Shown here in pieces: positions 32,601 through 45,700 of a DNA stretch of 64,000 nt; position 1 is the stretch's first letter; the number at the start of each line of letters is the position of its first letter. Position numbers and translations under genes: made by a program. A model generated the notes under the pieces. That model did not search any database. It worked only from the letters and a program-made list of their open reading frames with translations, and had not been told where the DNA came from. Source of the DNA: Dromaius novaehollandiae (Eukaryota > Chordata > Aves > Casuariiformes > Dromaiidae); contig NC_088105.1 in the NCBI RefSeq assembly GCF_036370855.1, positions 7,817,619 through 7,881,618 of the forward strand, given 5' to 3'.

Positions 32601-35600
32601 TCCGAGGACTAAATTAAGACTACAGAGGAGATATCTTAATCTTTCCAAAGCTTTATTTCTATTATTCTACACTCTAAAAAAAGAGAGGGAGAAGGAAGAG
32701 AGAGGGAATATTACCCCTCCAAAACTAAGATCCATACTTAAGAGCCCAGCTGACTCATCATGACCACTACTGCTGCTATATAGGTTGTAATGCATGAAAA
32801 ACACTCTAGAAGTGGTAAGAATGAAGTCCCAGAACTTTCTGACTTTACTATAATGGAAATTTGCCCTAATTCCAGTAGGCCTGACATTAAAAAAAAAAAA
32901 AAAAAGTCTTCTAAATTATTCTAAACTCATGGAAAACAAGTGATAAAACAGAAAGTTTACTGCAAGAAATCTGAACATCTGCAGTAGTTTCTTATTCTTT
33001 TGTTACCAAGAAATGCTTCTAAACAAAGGTGATTCTCATTTTTTTTACTGAAAGTTACATAACAAAGCACACATGATTGTAATTTGGCATAAAAAATTAT
33101 TACTTTTAAGTGACTTTTATGACTTATGAATAGTTTAAGTGCTTACCTACGAATTCCTTCAAGGATATCATTCACAGCTGCTATCAGTTTCTGCAGACCT
33201 AAAAAAGCTTCTTCAAACGAAGACTTTGCAGTCACAGTTACTGTGTTGGGGTCCAACTTCTGGAAAATTTCAACACTAATATTGGAAAGAAATAATGACA
33301 AATAGTTAATAAAAAAATCCTCAAAATTCAGGAGAAGCTCAGTAGGTACTGCATACATTATATTCTGACAATTAAAAAATAGAAATAAAAATAAAAGGTC
33401 AAATACAAACCTATACTACAACTGTTATCCAAAACAGTATTAGAATACATAGTAGAAAGAAAAAGATGACTGAATATGCTCTACACTTGTAATTCTCCAT
33501 TTAAAAATTGCCTTGGACACTATATTCTATACCAGTATTTTACTTCAGATGTTAGTAGATTTATCATTAAACTTCACTTGACAATGAATCAATCTCTTCA
33601 TGAGTGACCTGATAAACTCTGAGTAAACCTCTCCTAGAAGGAAAGAATTGTTAGGCTGAAGAAGCAAAGTGAATTGCTTTCCATGCAATTTTCCAAGTTG
33701 TTTCATTCTCCAGATTTAGCGGACAAGCTTGATACTTTTCCTGCAACAGCTATTTTGGCACCATAAGTTGCATTGCCCTTAAAAGGCTAATCTCCACAGG
33801 TGGGAGATAAGCAGTATTTTCTTGACAGCAGTAAGAAGAGTGTGAAGTAAACTATGATTCCTAAAATTTTATCCTCTTTTCACAGCAAGGTCCTTAGCAG
33901 ATGACAGGAGCTAACAATTCAGTTGAGTTTTCATTTAAAAGTGGCACATTTGAGAGAGTTTTTCTAACAAAACTTTGTTCAAAGCCTATGTGCAACCTTT
34001 AAATGAATAATTGACAAATATTAAGCAACTCAGTAGGAGAACCAACTCTCTCTGTTTCAGAAGCTGATATATAAGAACCATTCCATCATACACTGAGACT
34101 ATTCTCCTCTGGTGCAAATCCTTAGCTGACCTAAGTACTATCAAGCCAGTTCCTAACCAGTTTCAACTCAGATTAATTTGCACCGGTTTAAGCCAACAGG
34201 AGTTACACACTGGCAGGATATTCAAATGCTAGTGTGAAAATGGCACTGGCAGAGCTACTAATCACTATTAGACTGTTAAACACTGTCCTTAATAGAACCC
34301 AAAGATGGAGTTCCTCTGTGCTTGAAGTAACAAAGTCCTTTCTTTAAGGGGGGGGGGAAATCGCATTAAGATTACCAAAAGAAAAGGCAATATTTATCCA
34401 GGTTTTGTGTTAGCATACAAGAGCATGATGTTTCAATGATTTTTCAAGTAGGCTTTAAAACAAAAAAAAAAAAACCCAAAAAAACACTAAAAGCAATGAT
34501 AATACAGCTAGTTTTTTTTCTTTTAGGCATACAATTTCAAATTTTTTGGAGAAAGGAAATTCATCACTAGATTCTGTATCTGGATTTTAGGGTGAAGAAT
34601 TCTGCTTAATAAGAAAACTCAGTAATACATTTCAAGCCAATTTAAAGTTAAGAAAAGATTGAGTAGGCTAGTAAGCCTCTATAAATGTACAGGTTTGGGA
34701 AAGGAAGGAAACAACCACAAGAAAACTTACAGGCTTGAAATGGCTCTTTTTATGGACTAAGGTGAGATTTCCATGAAAGTCTCACGTTCACCCCTCTTAC
34801 AAAGTTTTTAACACCATTCTCTGAGGCAACTTATAGCCACTGCCAGAAGAAAGCAGTAAACTAGACAGATCATTGATTGCATCCATATGACAATTTGCAC
34901 ATTCCTATTTTATTAGTGTGACAAATTAGTGTGAATTCTTTGCCAATCTTGATTAATTACTAATAGCTTCTTCTCCGGAATGGGCGGGTGGGTGGGGTGG
35001 GGGAGGAATCAAACACTTTCCAAAATACACTTGTTTGAAAATAATGGGAGGTTATGTAGAAATTCTGCATTTCTTTAGCACACTGTACCTGTACAAGTTT
35101 ATTGTATTCCATACACCTTCCAAGACTGACCAGATTTCCTGGTGTCTGTTTTCTTGAGCCACATGTGTACTTGAATGCAACTTTTTTTCTTCACAGTTTT
35201 GCAGATTTGGTGTCATGGCTTCCATTTTTTCACATACAGCATTTTCTGAAAGAACCATGGTGTCTTCTGATAAATCCTGTCCAGTGTCTGATTTCACCTT
35301 ATAAAACAGTTTAGTAAATAATGAATGTATTCAGTTTGTAACTTAAGAAAAGTTGCAAACTTTTAAATGTTTAGGGTCTTTTTTTTCCTTTTAAAACAAT
35401 GCTCAAAAAAGCAAGGCAGATCTCTTGTAGTCATAACCATCTTTATTATAGTCCCTTTATCTTAAGCATCTCTTAATCTTTCACGAAGTCTTTCTTCTAT
35501 AAGTATTGGAATTTCTGCAGATAGGAAACTGAAGCAAAGGGAAGACCTACTCCGAAGTTTCACAGGCATGGTAAGCTGGTAAAAACTAGAACTGCCTTCT

Positions 35601-36765
35601 CTCACACATGAAATTCATGCTAAAGCTGAAAAGAACTTTTTACAGATATTCTGACCTGTGGTTTTTTTCCCCCTACACAGAAATACTTTAATTCATTCGT
35701 CCTCATTATTCTCTTTTTTTACACCATTATGTATGGAATTAGGGATCAACACAAACTGAGACACTGAAATTTCTTTCATAGCATCTCAGAGATGAACCAG
35801 AAGTAAAAGCATACTTTTCAGAACACAAAACATATCAGCACACTCCCCATTAAATATCGTGAAGCATATGACGTACGCAAGCCTTTTCTTCATATGTAGG
35901 AATAAAGCTACCAAGACAATAAAAGCTAAAATAATATGCCCAGAAATAATAATATCAGACCAATAGGACACATGCAATAGAAAACTAGTATCAACCACAT
36001 TTTTCAGTCACCCTCCTGATACTAACACATTTATATGAGAAAAATGTCTAGCAAGTATATTCATAAAGACAGATGCTTGCTATAGGAAAAAAATAAAGTT
36101 AAATTTGGCACCTATAAATTTTGAAAACACCTTCTCAACAGCACTTCCACGCAATAGTTTGTTGAAATTATGGGAATAGTTTAGAAATCTAAGGCAAGCG
36201 CGTAACATGAACTTTTAGAACACGTTAAGTGAATGCATATTGAAGTTCCCCTTACCTCTGTAAGCGTTTGATGGAGCTTACTGACTTCAGCATAAGCCCG
36301 AGGAAGCACACCGTTATAGTCTGACCTTGAACTGAAAGCATGCAACAGTTTTTTGGATTCCTGGAGCAAGACACCAGCTGCTGATGAGTCAACTGTTTGA
36401 GCTGATATTTAAACATTAAGAGGAAGATGAGAAATAAAAAATTTAGAGATGTTAGGAATAATCAGCCTTCGGAAGTAAATTTAGTACACAAATATGTAAA
36501 TTAACTGAAGCATATAAAAAGTCTGGAAAATGGTTCAAAAGCATTAGATAAAACAGTCTCTAGAGAAATATTAACAACACTGTGTAGGGTTAAGACTTGC
36601 ACTTTTTAATCCAATACCCCCAACTCATCCAGGACCTGGCAAGAAGCTCGATGGACATACCTAACATATTCCTGCAGAACAATATCCCAAAACAGCTATA
36701 TTTGCTAGAGTCAACAATCTTTTAAAATCTCTAAATAAATCAAAGTTTTTCTTTTTCTTTCTTTC

Positions 36766-36797
<32 letters not shown>

Positions 36798-39700
36798 AAA
36801 ACAAACCTACCTGCTCACATCCACCACATTAGGTAGACTTTGCTTCTTCCCAATGTATTTGGCAAATGCAGGTCAATTGATGAACTGCATAACCACATCT
36901 AATGTGGTAGCAAAGAAGGGGAGAAAGATTTGCCTTTTAAAAATAGTTCAGAGACTTTGGTGACCGTTATTAAACGTTCATGAAAACATTGTTCACTTGA
37001 TTTTTTGCAGGCATATAAAGATATGTGAAATAAATTCTTAAATGCCTGAGAGTATCCATATATTAGATTTTAGTGTTTTTGTAAAAAAGTAGAAAAATAC
37101 TGAAGAAAAAGCAGCAGAATACGGAACTACAAAAAGAGAAATATATTTCAGAAAGCATTTGCTTGACTTTTTAAAGTGATATTTAGACCATCTGGGGCCA
37201 GAGGCTGGACAGACTTGAGCATGGTTCAAACCTTTTGTTTGTTTTAAGCTAGTCACTGCTCAATTGCAGTTCACTTCTGGCTCTATACACAAAAACAGTA
37301 TTGTGATTTTGTCACTCATCTGGGGAATAAATTATGGATATTGTCCAAGATATGGCTCCACTTGGATAATCTTAAACTAAAAAAAACAGAAGAGGATGGA
37401 ATATAGTACTATTTAAACATACAGAGTACCTGCCTTTTCAGAGTGTCTACTTCTGTAGCTACAAAAACCAGAACAGCAAATTTATTTGCAAATGTACAAA
37501 CAATTGCAAATTGACAAACATTATGAGAGATTCTTACCTCTACAGAGGTGTTTATAGAGATATTCAACGGTTGCAAGTAAACTCCTTGGCACAACATAAC
37601 CAAAAACAGCCACCCAGTGTTTTTTGTAACACTGCAGCAAGCTTGCTAATGTCCATGGTGGCTTCAGATACAGTATCTGAAAAATAGTATGTTTAAAAAT
37701 GTGAAGCCTGATTTTCATATACACATATTCCTATACATTTTAAACCTGCTTTCTTCTTTAATGTCTGTTGTCATTTGTGCTCGCTGAAATAGTATTCCAA
37801 AGGTTCCTAAGAAATGAGATTTATTCAGATTTTAGTAAGTCTATCTATTAAAAAAATTATTTGATTCAGCAGCAGCATGGGTTACACAGAGATGTTCACC
37901 TAGAAGTATGCACTGTACTACAATAATTCTTAATATCTTCATGATTTTTGGGTTCCCCTTTTCTCAAATAATCCAAATATACTTCAGTAATCTCTCAAAG
38001 CAGTTTAATTTATTACTCACGTACAAGAGCCAGAACAATAGTAAATATGCCTTTGGTTATCTAGTACTGTTAAAAAAGCAAATAAACCTTATTTTGCATA
38101 GCTGTGACTATACATAAAGTAATACATAAAAACACAATTTATTACTATCAAGTGAAGTCAGAATTTGGAAAGATGTTAACCAGAATCAAGTTAATCAAAA
38201 GTGCCTAAAAGCTAGCGAGCTAATCAAAGCTCCATTCTGTGACACAGGAATCATCCTACTCAAGTGATTTTTCTTATTTTTTGGAAAGCCACAGAGGCTT
38301 ATTTTTGCAGTAATACTTCTTACTGACCTTTACCAATTATAAAACAGAATATCAACTGAAGCATGGATAATTTGAAACTGCAGTTTATCAGAGTATTTAT
38401 TTTCTGTTAGCAATACTTTTTAAAGTGTGAGTGTTTGGAGATCCTGGTTATACATGATTATTTCCAAGGAAAGTAGTTCTATTGCAGATGAACTGTTTAC
38501 AGTTTTATCCATGTGGTATCTCTCCCATCACAACAGATGGCTTTAGAAGTGCTTGCAACAACCATGCCTCACTATTATATAGAGCTTTATGGAACAACTT
38601 CCTGGAGGACATATTTACAATGCAGAAGCAAAATTTACAAGGTCAAGAGAAACAAAAACCACACACTGTAATTTCGAGAAAGTGACCACTTTCAAAGTTG
38701 ACCTTGCATATGAAATCATACAGCAATTACCTTCAATGATAGGCAAAAGTATAAATGATAGAATATCCCCAAAATCCCTTTGGTTTAAACCACAGCACAG
38801 GAAAAAGTTAGCTATTTCTAACCTTTTCCACAAATTTCCCTGCACAGTTTGAGAAGATACATATTCTGAATCTTGTTACTTTACGTAAAAATGATAATAA
38901 CTGCTTCATAAAAAAACATTCTTAAATAAAGCTAAATCAATAATAGCAAAATGTTTCAAGTTCTCCAATACTTAAGTGCTTTAACCATACTAGAAAAGTA
39001 CAAGTCTAGATGTAATGTAATTAATACAAAGAGTTCTGAAAATTCACACTGAACTACCAAGACTTCTATTACTGTATTACTAAAGGAGTGCATAGTCATT
39101 ACTGGTCAAATAGAATAATCTTGTTATAAAACAAAATAGTATAACTGAACACTCTGTTATGTTAGTTGTATGTTACATGACTACACGGTTCTGTTTAGCA
39201 CAGGTATTAACACCATAAAAGCACCAAGGCCACTTAAACCTCTTAATATTTGAAATATCAAACAAGAAAACATAAGAAACCACCTCCATCCACAGGTTTC
39301 CAAACGCAATTTTCATTTCAGTCTCCAAAATACAAGATAAAGCTTCTCCTAAGTTCTTTTCAAGGTCTGGAAGTATACTTGGGAATTGAGCAGTAATATT
39401 AGCATCTCTTCCTTCTGTTTTCAGGAATTCTGTATCTGTGAAAAAAAGATATTTATTGTAACTGTTTCTATATCTAATTTATGTTGACAGTACACAAATT
39501 ACTTGTTCTATAAATAAAGGTAAAAGGAAAGACAGGCTGCCTTTCTACATTATGTTATAAAGCAAATGGGCTACAACTAATTAGGTTTCAAGTATTTCTA
39601 GTTATACCCACTTGTACTATGAGTATTTTTAATTATGAGCTGCTAACCGAGAAGATACGATTTCCCCAGAGCATTATTCATTTGTGATCTTACTCCACAT

Positions 39701-42700
39701 TTTTTCTTTGCCTTTAAATAACTTTGATTATATACCACCAGTGGGATTATTACAAAGTATAATGAAATCACTTCTTACACCTATTTAATACAAACAGCTG
39801 TATTTGCATCTTTAGAAACATGAACAGACAACCCAGAAATCAAGTTCTACTGCTTGGGATGCCAGTAAAGCTATCATTATAAAACACAAAAGAGTGATCT
39901 TAGCATACAAAATTTGGCAACTAATAAGAGTGGGACCCAAACTGGCTCAAGCAGGAAAAAAACTCTTTTCAGTCCAAAGATGCTGAGGACACCTTTTAAA
40001 TGGCTATATAAACACAGGAAATCCATGCTGTGTTTTCCTATAAACAAAAATATGTAAAATTCTAGGAAATTCAAATATTAAGAGACACATTTTAATAAAT
40101 ATCTCAAACTTTCAGAAGAATGCTCCAAACACAATGCATACCTAAGGATTCAAAGTATATGAAAACTGAGGTAATAATGGAGACTATTCTCCCTCCCCTA
40201 CATTGATTACTATATATATATATATATATATATGCTGGCTTTTGAGATGTGCCTATTAAGCAAACTTACCACATTTTGACTGTTGCAGGTCAACACAATT
40301 CTGGTGCCTGTTTATGTTCAGATTCTGTAGAGCAGTAACCAAGTCTGCTTTGCAGAATGCCTTTACCTCACTCACAATGGCTTTATTGCACAAATTTTTA
40401 TCATCCCTAGAAGAGAATTAACTTGTGACATAAAACTGACATGGCTACATATTAAATAATTAAGTTACATATTAAGTAATACACTAAAAATTTGTCTTCA
40501 GCAAACTTATTTTGTGAGCTTCATTATATGCAAAGTTTTCTTTCTCAAGCAATCAGAATCAGTTCAAAAAGTGAGACCAGAAAATTAACCAAAGCAGCTA
40601 TTCTGAAAAATATAAAAACATACTAAAAAACATGCTCCAGGCTTGTTTTAAGAAAAAACAATTATAAATACTACAGTAACGATGCCCAGTTGCTATCATC
40701 TTAGGGTGCCAATGAGGCAGTGCTGGTAAGTAATATCTTATTAGACTGACATTATAAAACCTAGTTTTACAAACCTAGTCTTACTGTCCTACTGGCCAAA
40801 TTGTTGTCACAGATGCTGCCCTGAGGTGTGTACTACTCCAGAACTACTACAAATGCACGGTACAAAGTTGGATTCTAATACTATCTCCAAATTCCAGTTG
40901 CTTATGTTGATGTAGGAAAGGATAAAGGGATTTTCAGATGAAGAACACTTAAGTAACCTCCTGCTCTGTTTTCAGAGAAATCTAAAACCATTATGGACAA
41001 CCATACCCATGCTGTGATTGTGATACCCACCTACTGAAATAGTACTGGAAATGGTTTTTAGCAAAGACCAAATAAAGCTGTTGACAGCCAGGGAATACTA
41101 GCCCTTTAAAAACTAGCTTCACATGCCTTGTATCAAACCAAGAATCAACTCTCAAAAGTCAACTCTCACTCTCACTGAACAAAAGCAGAGGCAAATCTAT
41201 CTTCACCTTCCCTCCTCCTAAGATTAACAATCATCAATGTTTATCTCTCTCCCCAAAACAGGTGGGCAGAAACCAAATATAACTGGATCTCAATCATTAA
41301 TAAAATTACTTTCTCAATTTCATAACTCCAATAATTTTTTTATTAAGAAATTGGAATAAAATCCAAGAAAACTATACTTTAAAAATTTTTACATTGAAGC
41401 TTGAATAAACTTACTTCTACTTTAGGCCTCATGCACAGGAAGGTGACCAAGTCTACAACCTTTATGTTTTATTACAACCTTCTACTCTAAGTTTTAAGAG
41501 GGTGCCTACCTCTCAAAAAGATTATTTTGGAAGCAGCTCTTCATTTTAAGATAAGATTTGAAAATGCCATGTTTAGCAGGAGACTACCTTATACCTCATA
41601 ACAGACCTAGAAACACACAGGAACTCACGTGCAAAGTATGACAACAGCTTGAGGAAAGAGGTTCTGATACTGCAGACAACATTGTAAAACACGATCATCA
41701 TTGTTCTCGTCACTCAGGCCATCTGCAAGTTTAGTTAAGACAGTGCTGACATGTTCAGAAGGAACCCAGCATATGAAATACTTCAGTGCAGTCATGGTAC
41801 TGTCTTTAGATGTAACACTCCTCAAACAAGGACAGAGAAGTGTAATCCAAGCACAAATCTGAGCTTTGAGTTCTTAATTACTACTCTACTCAGAAATGCT
41901 ATTATTTTGCTGGAAAACTAGTGAGCCACGTATGAATTTCAGGGAATGTTACGCTTTCTGACCACAAAGTCAAATAGCAAAAACGCACAATATATCCTTA
42001 GCTTGTAGATGAAGTAGCTAGATGAAATCAGACTAAGCAATTCCCTACTTACCAACTCAACAGATGCAGCTCAAACTGAGAAACAATTGATTAAACAACA
42101 GTGAACAGAGCACTAATGTGAAGAAAGCATTTGCATACTAAAGCCTTGGATATGCTCTGAAGCCTGCTGGAAGCTACCAGCCAATTTTAAGAAGCAAACT
42201 GCAAAGTCAGAGTGACGACTGTATCAAACTCAAAATGTAGCACTAAGGCTCACCCTAAGTGAACTGCAAGGATTAGAGTACCTGAAGCACATTGACTGTG
42301 CGTAACTTACATATTTTTTGAGAGGCAAGCTGCATGGATTGCCCCCACAGCTTTGAATCTTGGTTTTTAAGACACATGTAGATGAACTGGACTGCAGGGA
42401 TAGCTTTGTCCCGAACGTGTTGTAACATTTTCCCCTTCTTCAAGTTGTCTAGTTCTTGTAGAACAACCCAGGGAATTATCAATGCAAGTCTGCCAACACC
42501 TTGTATGAAGGGGGGGGGGGGGGGAGAAATTCAAAGAGCTAAGTGAAATAGCACACTTAACATTTAACATTTACTTAGCACAGTTAGCATTTAATTCAAA
42601 CATCATATTTATGTAAGCTAGCACTTATCTATTTTGCCAACAGTTGTCATATTCTGTGCTCAAGAGTACCTAGCATTAAGAAAAATGAACGGTTACAAAA

Positions 42701-45700
42701 AAGACAAAGTTCCCTGTTCCTAATCTAATCTCAAACTGGTACTCCACTGGTTACAGGTAAAAATGACAATATTAATCAAATAGAAGGAACAAACAATTTT
42801 GATCAGCAGAATACCTTGACAACTTTGTGTAGTAATATTATAAAGTATATTTACAGCAATTAACATTCTGTCACACATGCTGCAAGATGTTAAAGCAACG
42901 TGATGGCAGCAGAAAAAAATGGGATGATAACACATGAATGACCACCACAGTCACTATGCAAAACCAACCCTTAACTAAAGTGAGCAATGGTTTGTGCTAA
43001 TTGCCAGCCAATATTCCTGTGTGAGGAACAGGAAGCACTGATATTGGATCAAGGCTTTATTCATTAGAATTTCTGTGACCATGTATGATTTGAACTTCAA
43101 AACTCTTATAAATGAAATACACGGTAAATTAGAATTTAACAGTTCTGTTTTGTTGGTCCATCCAAGACAAACACTTCACTTTTTTTTTTTTTTTTTTCCT
43201 TCCACTCACATGGCAAGAATACTATTCAAAAAAATATACACCAACATCCATCTGCTTTACAGTAAATAGGGCAGGAGTCAGCAACCTTTTGAACCTTTCG
43301 CGTACAGGATCCAGTGCAGGACCAAAAATTGGGAGCAGCAATATCCTAAAAAAAGGCATCTGAGAGAGACAGCAGCTCCCAGTTTACACAATACACACCA
43401 TGCATAATTTGGGAAAGAAAAATACAGTCTGACACACTCTTGAAAACTACTGGGACTCTTGTTAAGGTTATTTACCTGGTTGCCTTTGTAGGTATATTCA
43501 TTAGCTGAAAACATCAAAACATCACAAGCATTCTAATAGATTCCATATATGTCTACCATCAACCAACATACATAATCCTAATCCTGCTAAGAGCAATTAT
43601 CTAAAAACTTAGCAACATATCAAAAACAAACATTAATACCGAGGTCTGCAATCAGAATTCCAGAGAAACTGCTCACACGTCTCATGAATTCTATGACCTT
43701 AACCAAGACAGAAATAAAGCAGTGACTGACAGCTTATCAGGTTTTAAGTGCTTTTTGATTTCCAGAAAGTTCTTACAATCACCCATTCTTTCTACAAATT
43801 TCCTACTGCTCACCATGTATTCACATACCTGGTATATTTTCAGATTTCAGGGACCTGACAAACTCAAGGTGACTAATCATTATATTTGTGTCAATCACCA
43901 CTAGTATGTTCAGACCAGAAGTAGAAGCCTCTGGAGATAAAGAAAGAAAAAAAAACAGTTGCAAAAAAATGAATTGTGCACTACCTGTTAAGGTCACTAC
44001 CTGATTGTAACGACTAGTTTAAGTAGATATCAAAGAGTATCAGATCAAGACATACCAGCAGAAATACTTAAATCCTGTTCTGGGAGATCTATTTCCATAT
44101 TTGTAAGCTCTCCACAAGTCTGTACGACAGACAGGGCCATCCTTTTCTCAAGACGAGCAACATGCAAGTCTTCTACTATCTGCATCTACAGTGTTTAAAA
44201 AAAAAAAAAAAAAAAGTATGTACAAAAATAATTCTATACAAGCAATCTCTTTAGAAGCACATCCAAAAAAGATTCTTTTGCATTAGTGCTGTTGTGTTAA
44301 AACTGACTAAACAAAACTGGGAAAAATTTTCATTTTAGATCTCAGGTATGAAAAACCTCAGGTTAGCACAGCAAGCTTAAAGCCATGATAATCTGCTACA
44401 TAATCTCCCCTATAAAATGTCTAAAAAAGTGAAGGTCCAAAATATGGCCTAGAAAGAAGGTTTGTGACATTTCTGCCTAATACCCCACAGCTTTGTTCCA
44501 TTTTTTCTACGTAGACTGGAAGTATCCCGCCAAGTGTTCCTTAAAAAACACAGCTCCCTTCCTCTACGGAAAAATTAGAAGTTGGAATATGAAATACGCA
44601 GAGTATACAAGCAACTATGAAGGACACCTCCTTTGCAGAAAATAAGAGAAAGGCAAACTTTCTATTTCAGAAAGCTCCTGATTAGCAGTACTTTACCAAG
44701 TTCGTTTAGTATTTGAAAAATGCTCCACACACTTAGAAGTATAGATCATAAACCAACAATACAGAATACTAGGAAAGGACATGGAATTGTCTAACTACAG
44801 GAACTCAGTGCTATAAATTTTTACTATAACTGAAAAGGGTTAAGTTAGAGCATTACTAACCTCTTGGTCTGATTCTGGGCTCTGACTGCCTTGATGGGAT
44901 GGAAAGACTTCAAAGTTCTGTAGAAAGAATTAAAATACCATACCAACAATACAAAATATCAAGGACTGAGGAACAAGTGATCCTCAAGTCAAGAGTCTGA
45001 GATTATAGCTGTTTAGTATAAAACAAGTATATCACCAACCTTTTGGGTAGACTTTATGTTCTCACTGCCTTGGTAGGAGTCAGATGTGCATGGGACCTCA
45101 AAAGTCTAAAAACAGTAATAGTAACAGAAATAAGACACTAAGAATCTCCTAGATTGCTTGTTAGAAAACTGGATATTTGTAAACAAAATGAATAGGTAAA
45201 TATTTTTGATATTCAACTAGTAGTTTTATCTCTACAGTATCATTAAAAACAGCTTTGTAGGTTGAGTTGCTTTTAAAATAAATAGATAGTAGTCTGCACA
45301 GTCAGATTATTTTTCCAGTCTCTTGGGGGCTTGTGAAAATTGACTGTTAAAAATAGCATCCTTATCCAACAATCATTTAAAACTATTACTAAAGTATCCA
45401 AAAGGCTTTTAAAAAGATCCTTTACAGTGTGTATTAAAATTTTAATAATTAAGTAAGTCCTTTCTTTGTGTATGCGCAGAACAACCATGCTTCCATAACA
45501 GGAACAGAAATCTAAAAACTAATGCTAGGTAAATTGAAAACAAATGAACAAATAAAAAAAAGCAAAGAACCAACAACGCCCAAATTAAAATGTGTATGTA
45601 AATACAGGTGCAGAGACAAAATCAAATTAGAACTCACACACAAACTGATCACAGCTAACCATGAGCTTATGCAGGAAATGTATTAATTCAGTCCTAGATC

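Larger units (their letters stand above)
33276..42310. other. SWT1: SWT1 mid-gene introns
   Basis: Between the exons listed in this stretch the introns are AT-rich. They contain a G run at 34350-34358, a CT-rich to T-run microsatellite at 36746-36796, a TA run at 40211-40233 and a possible old SINE at 35515-35600. Nothing else is recognised. Confidence 0.6.
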
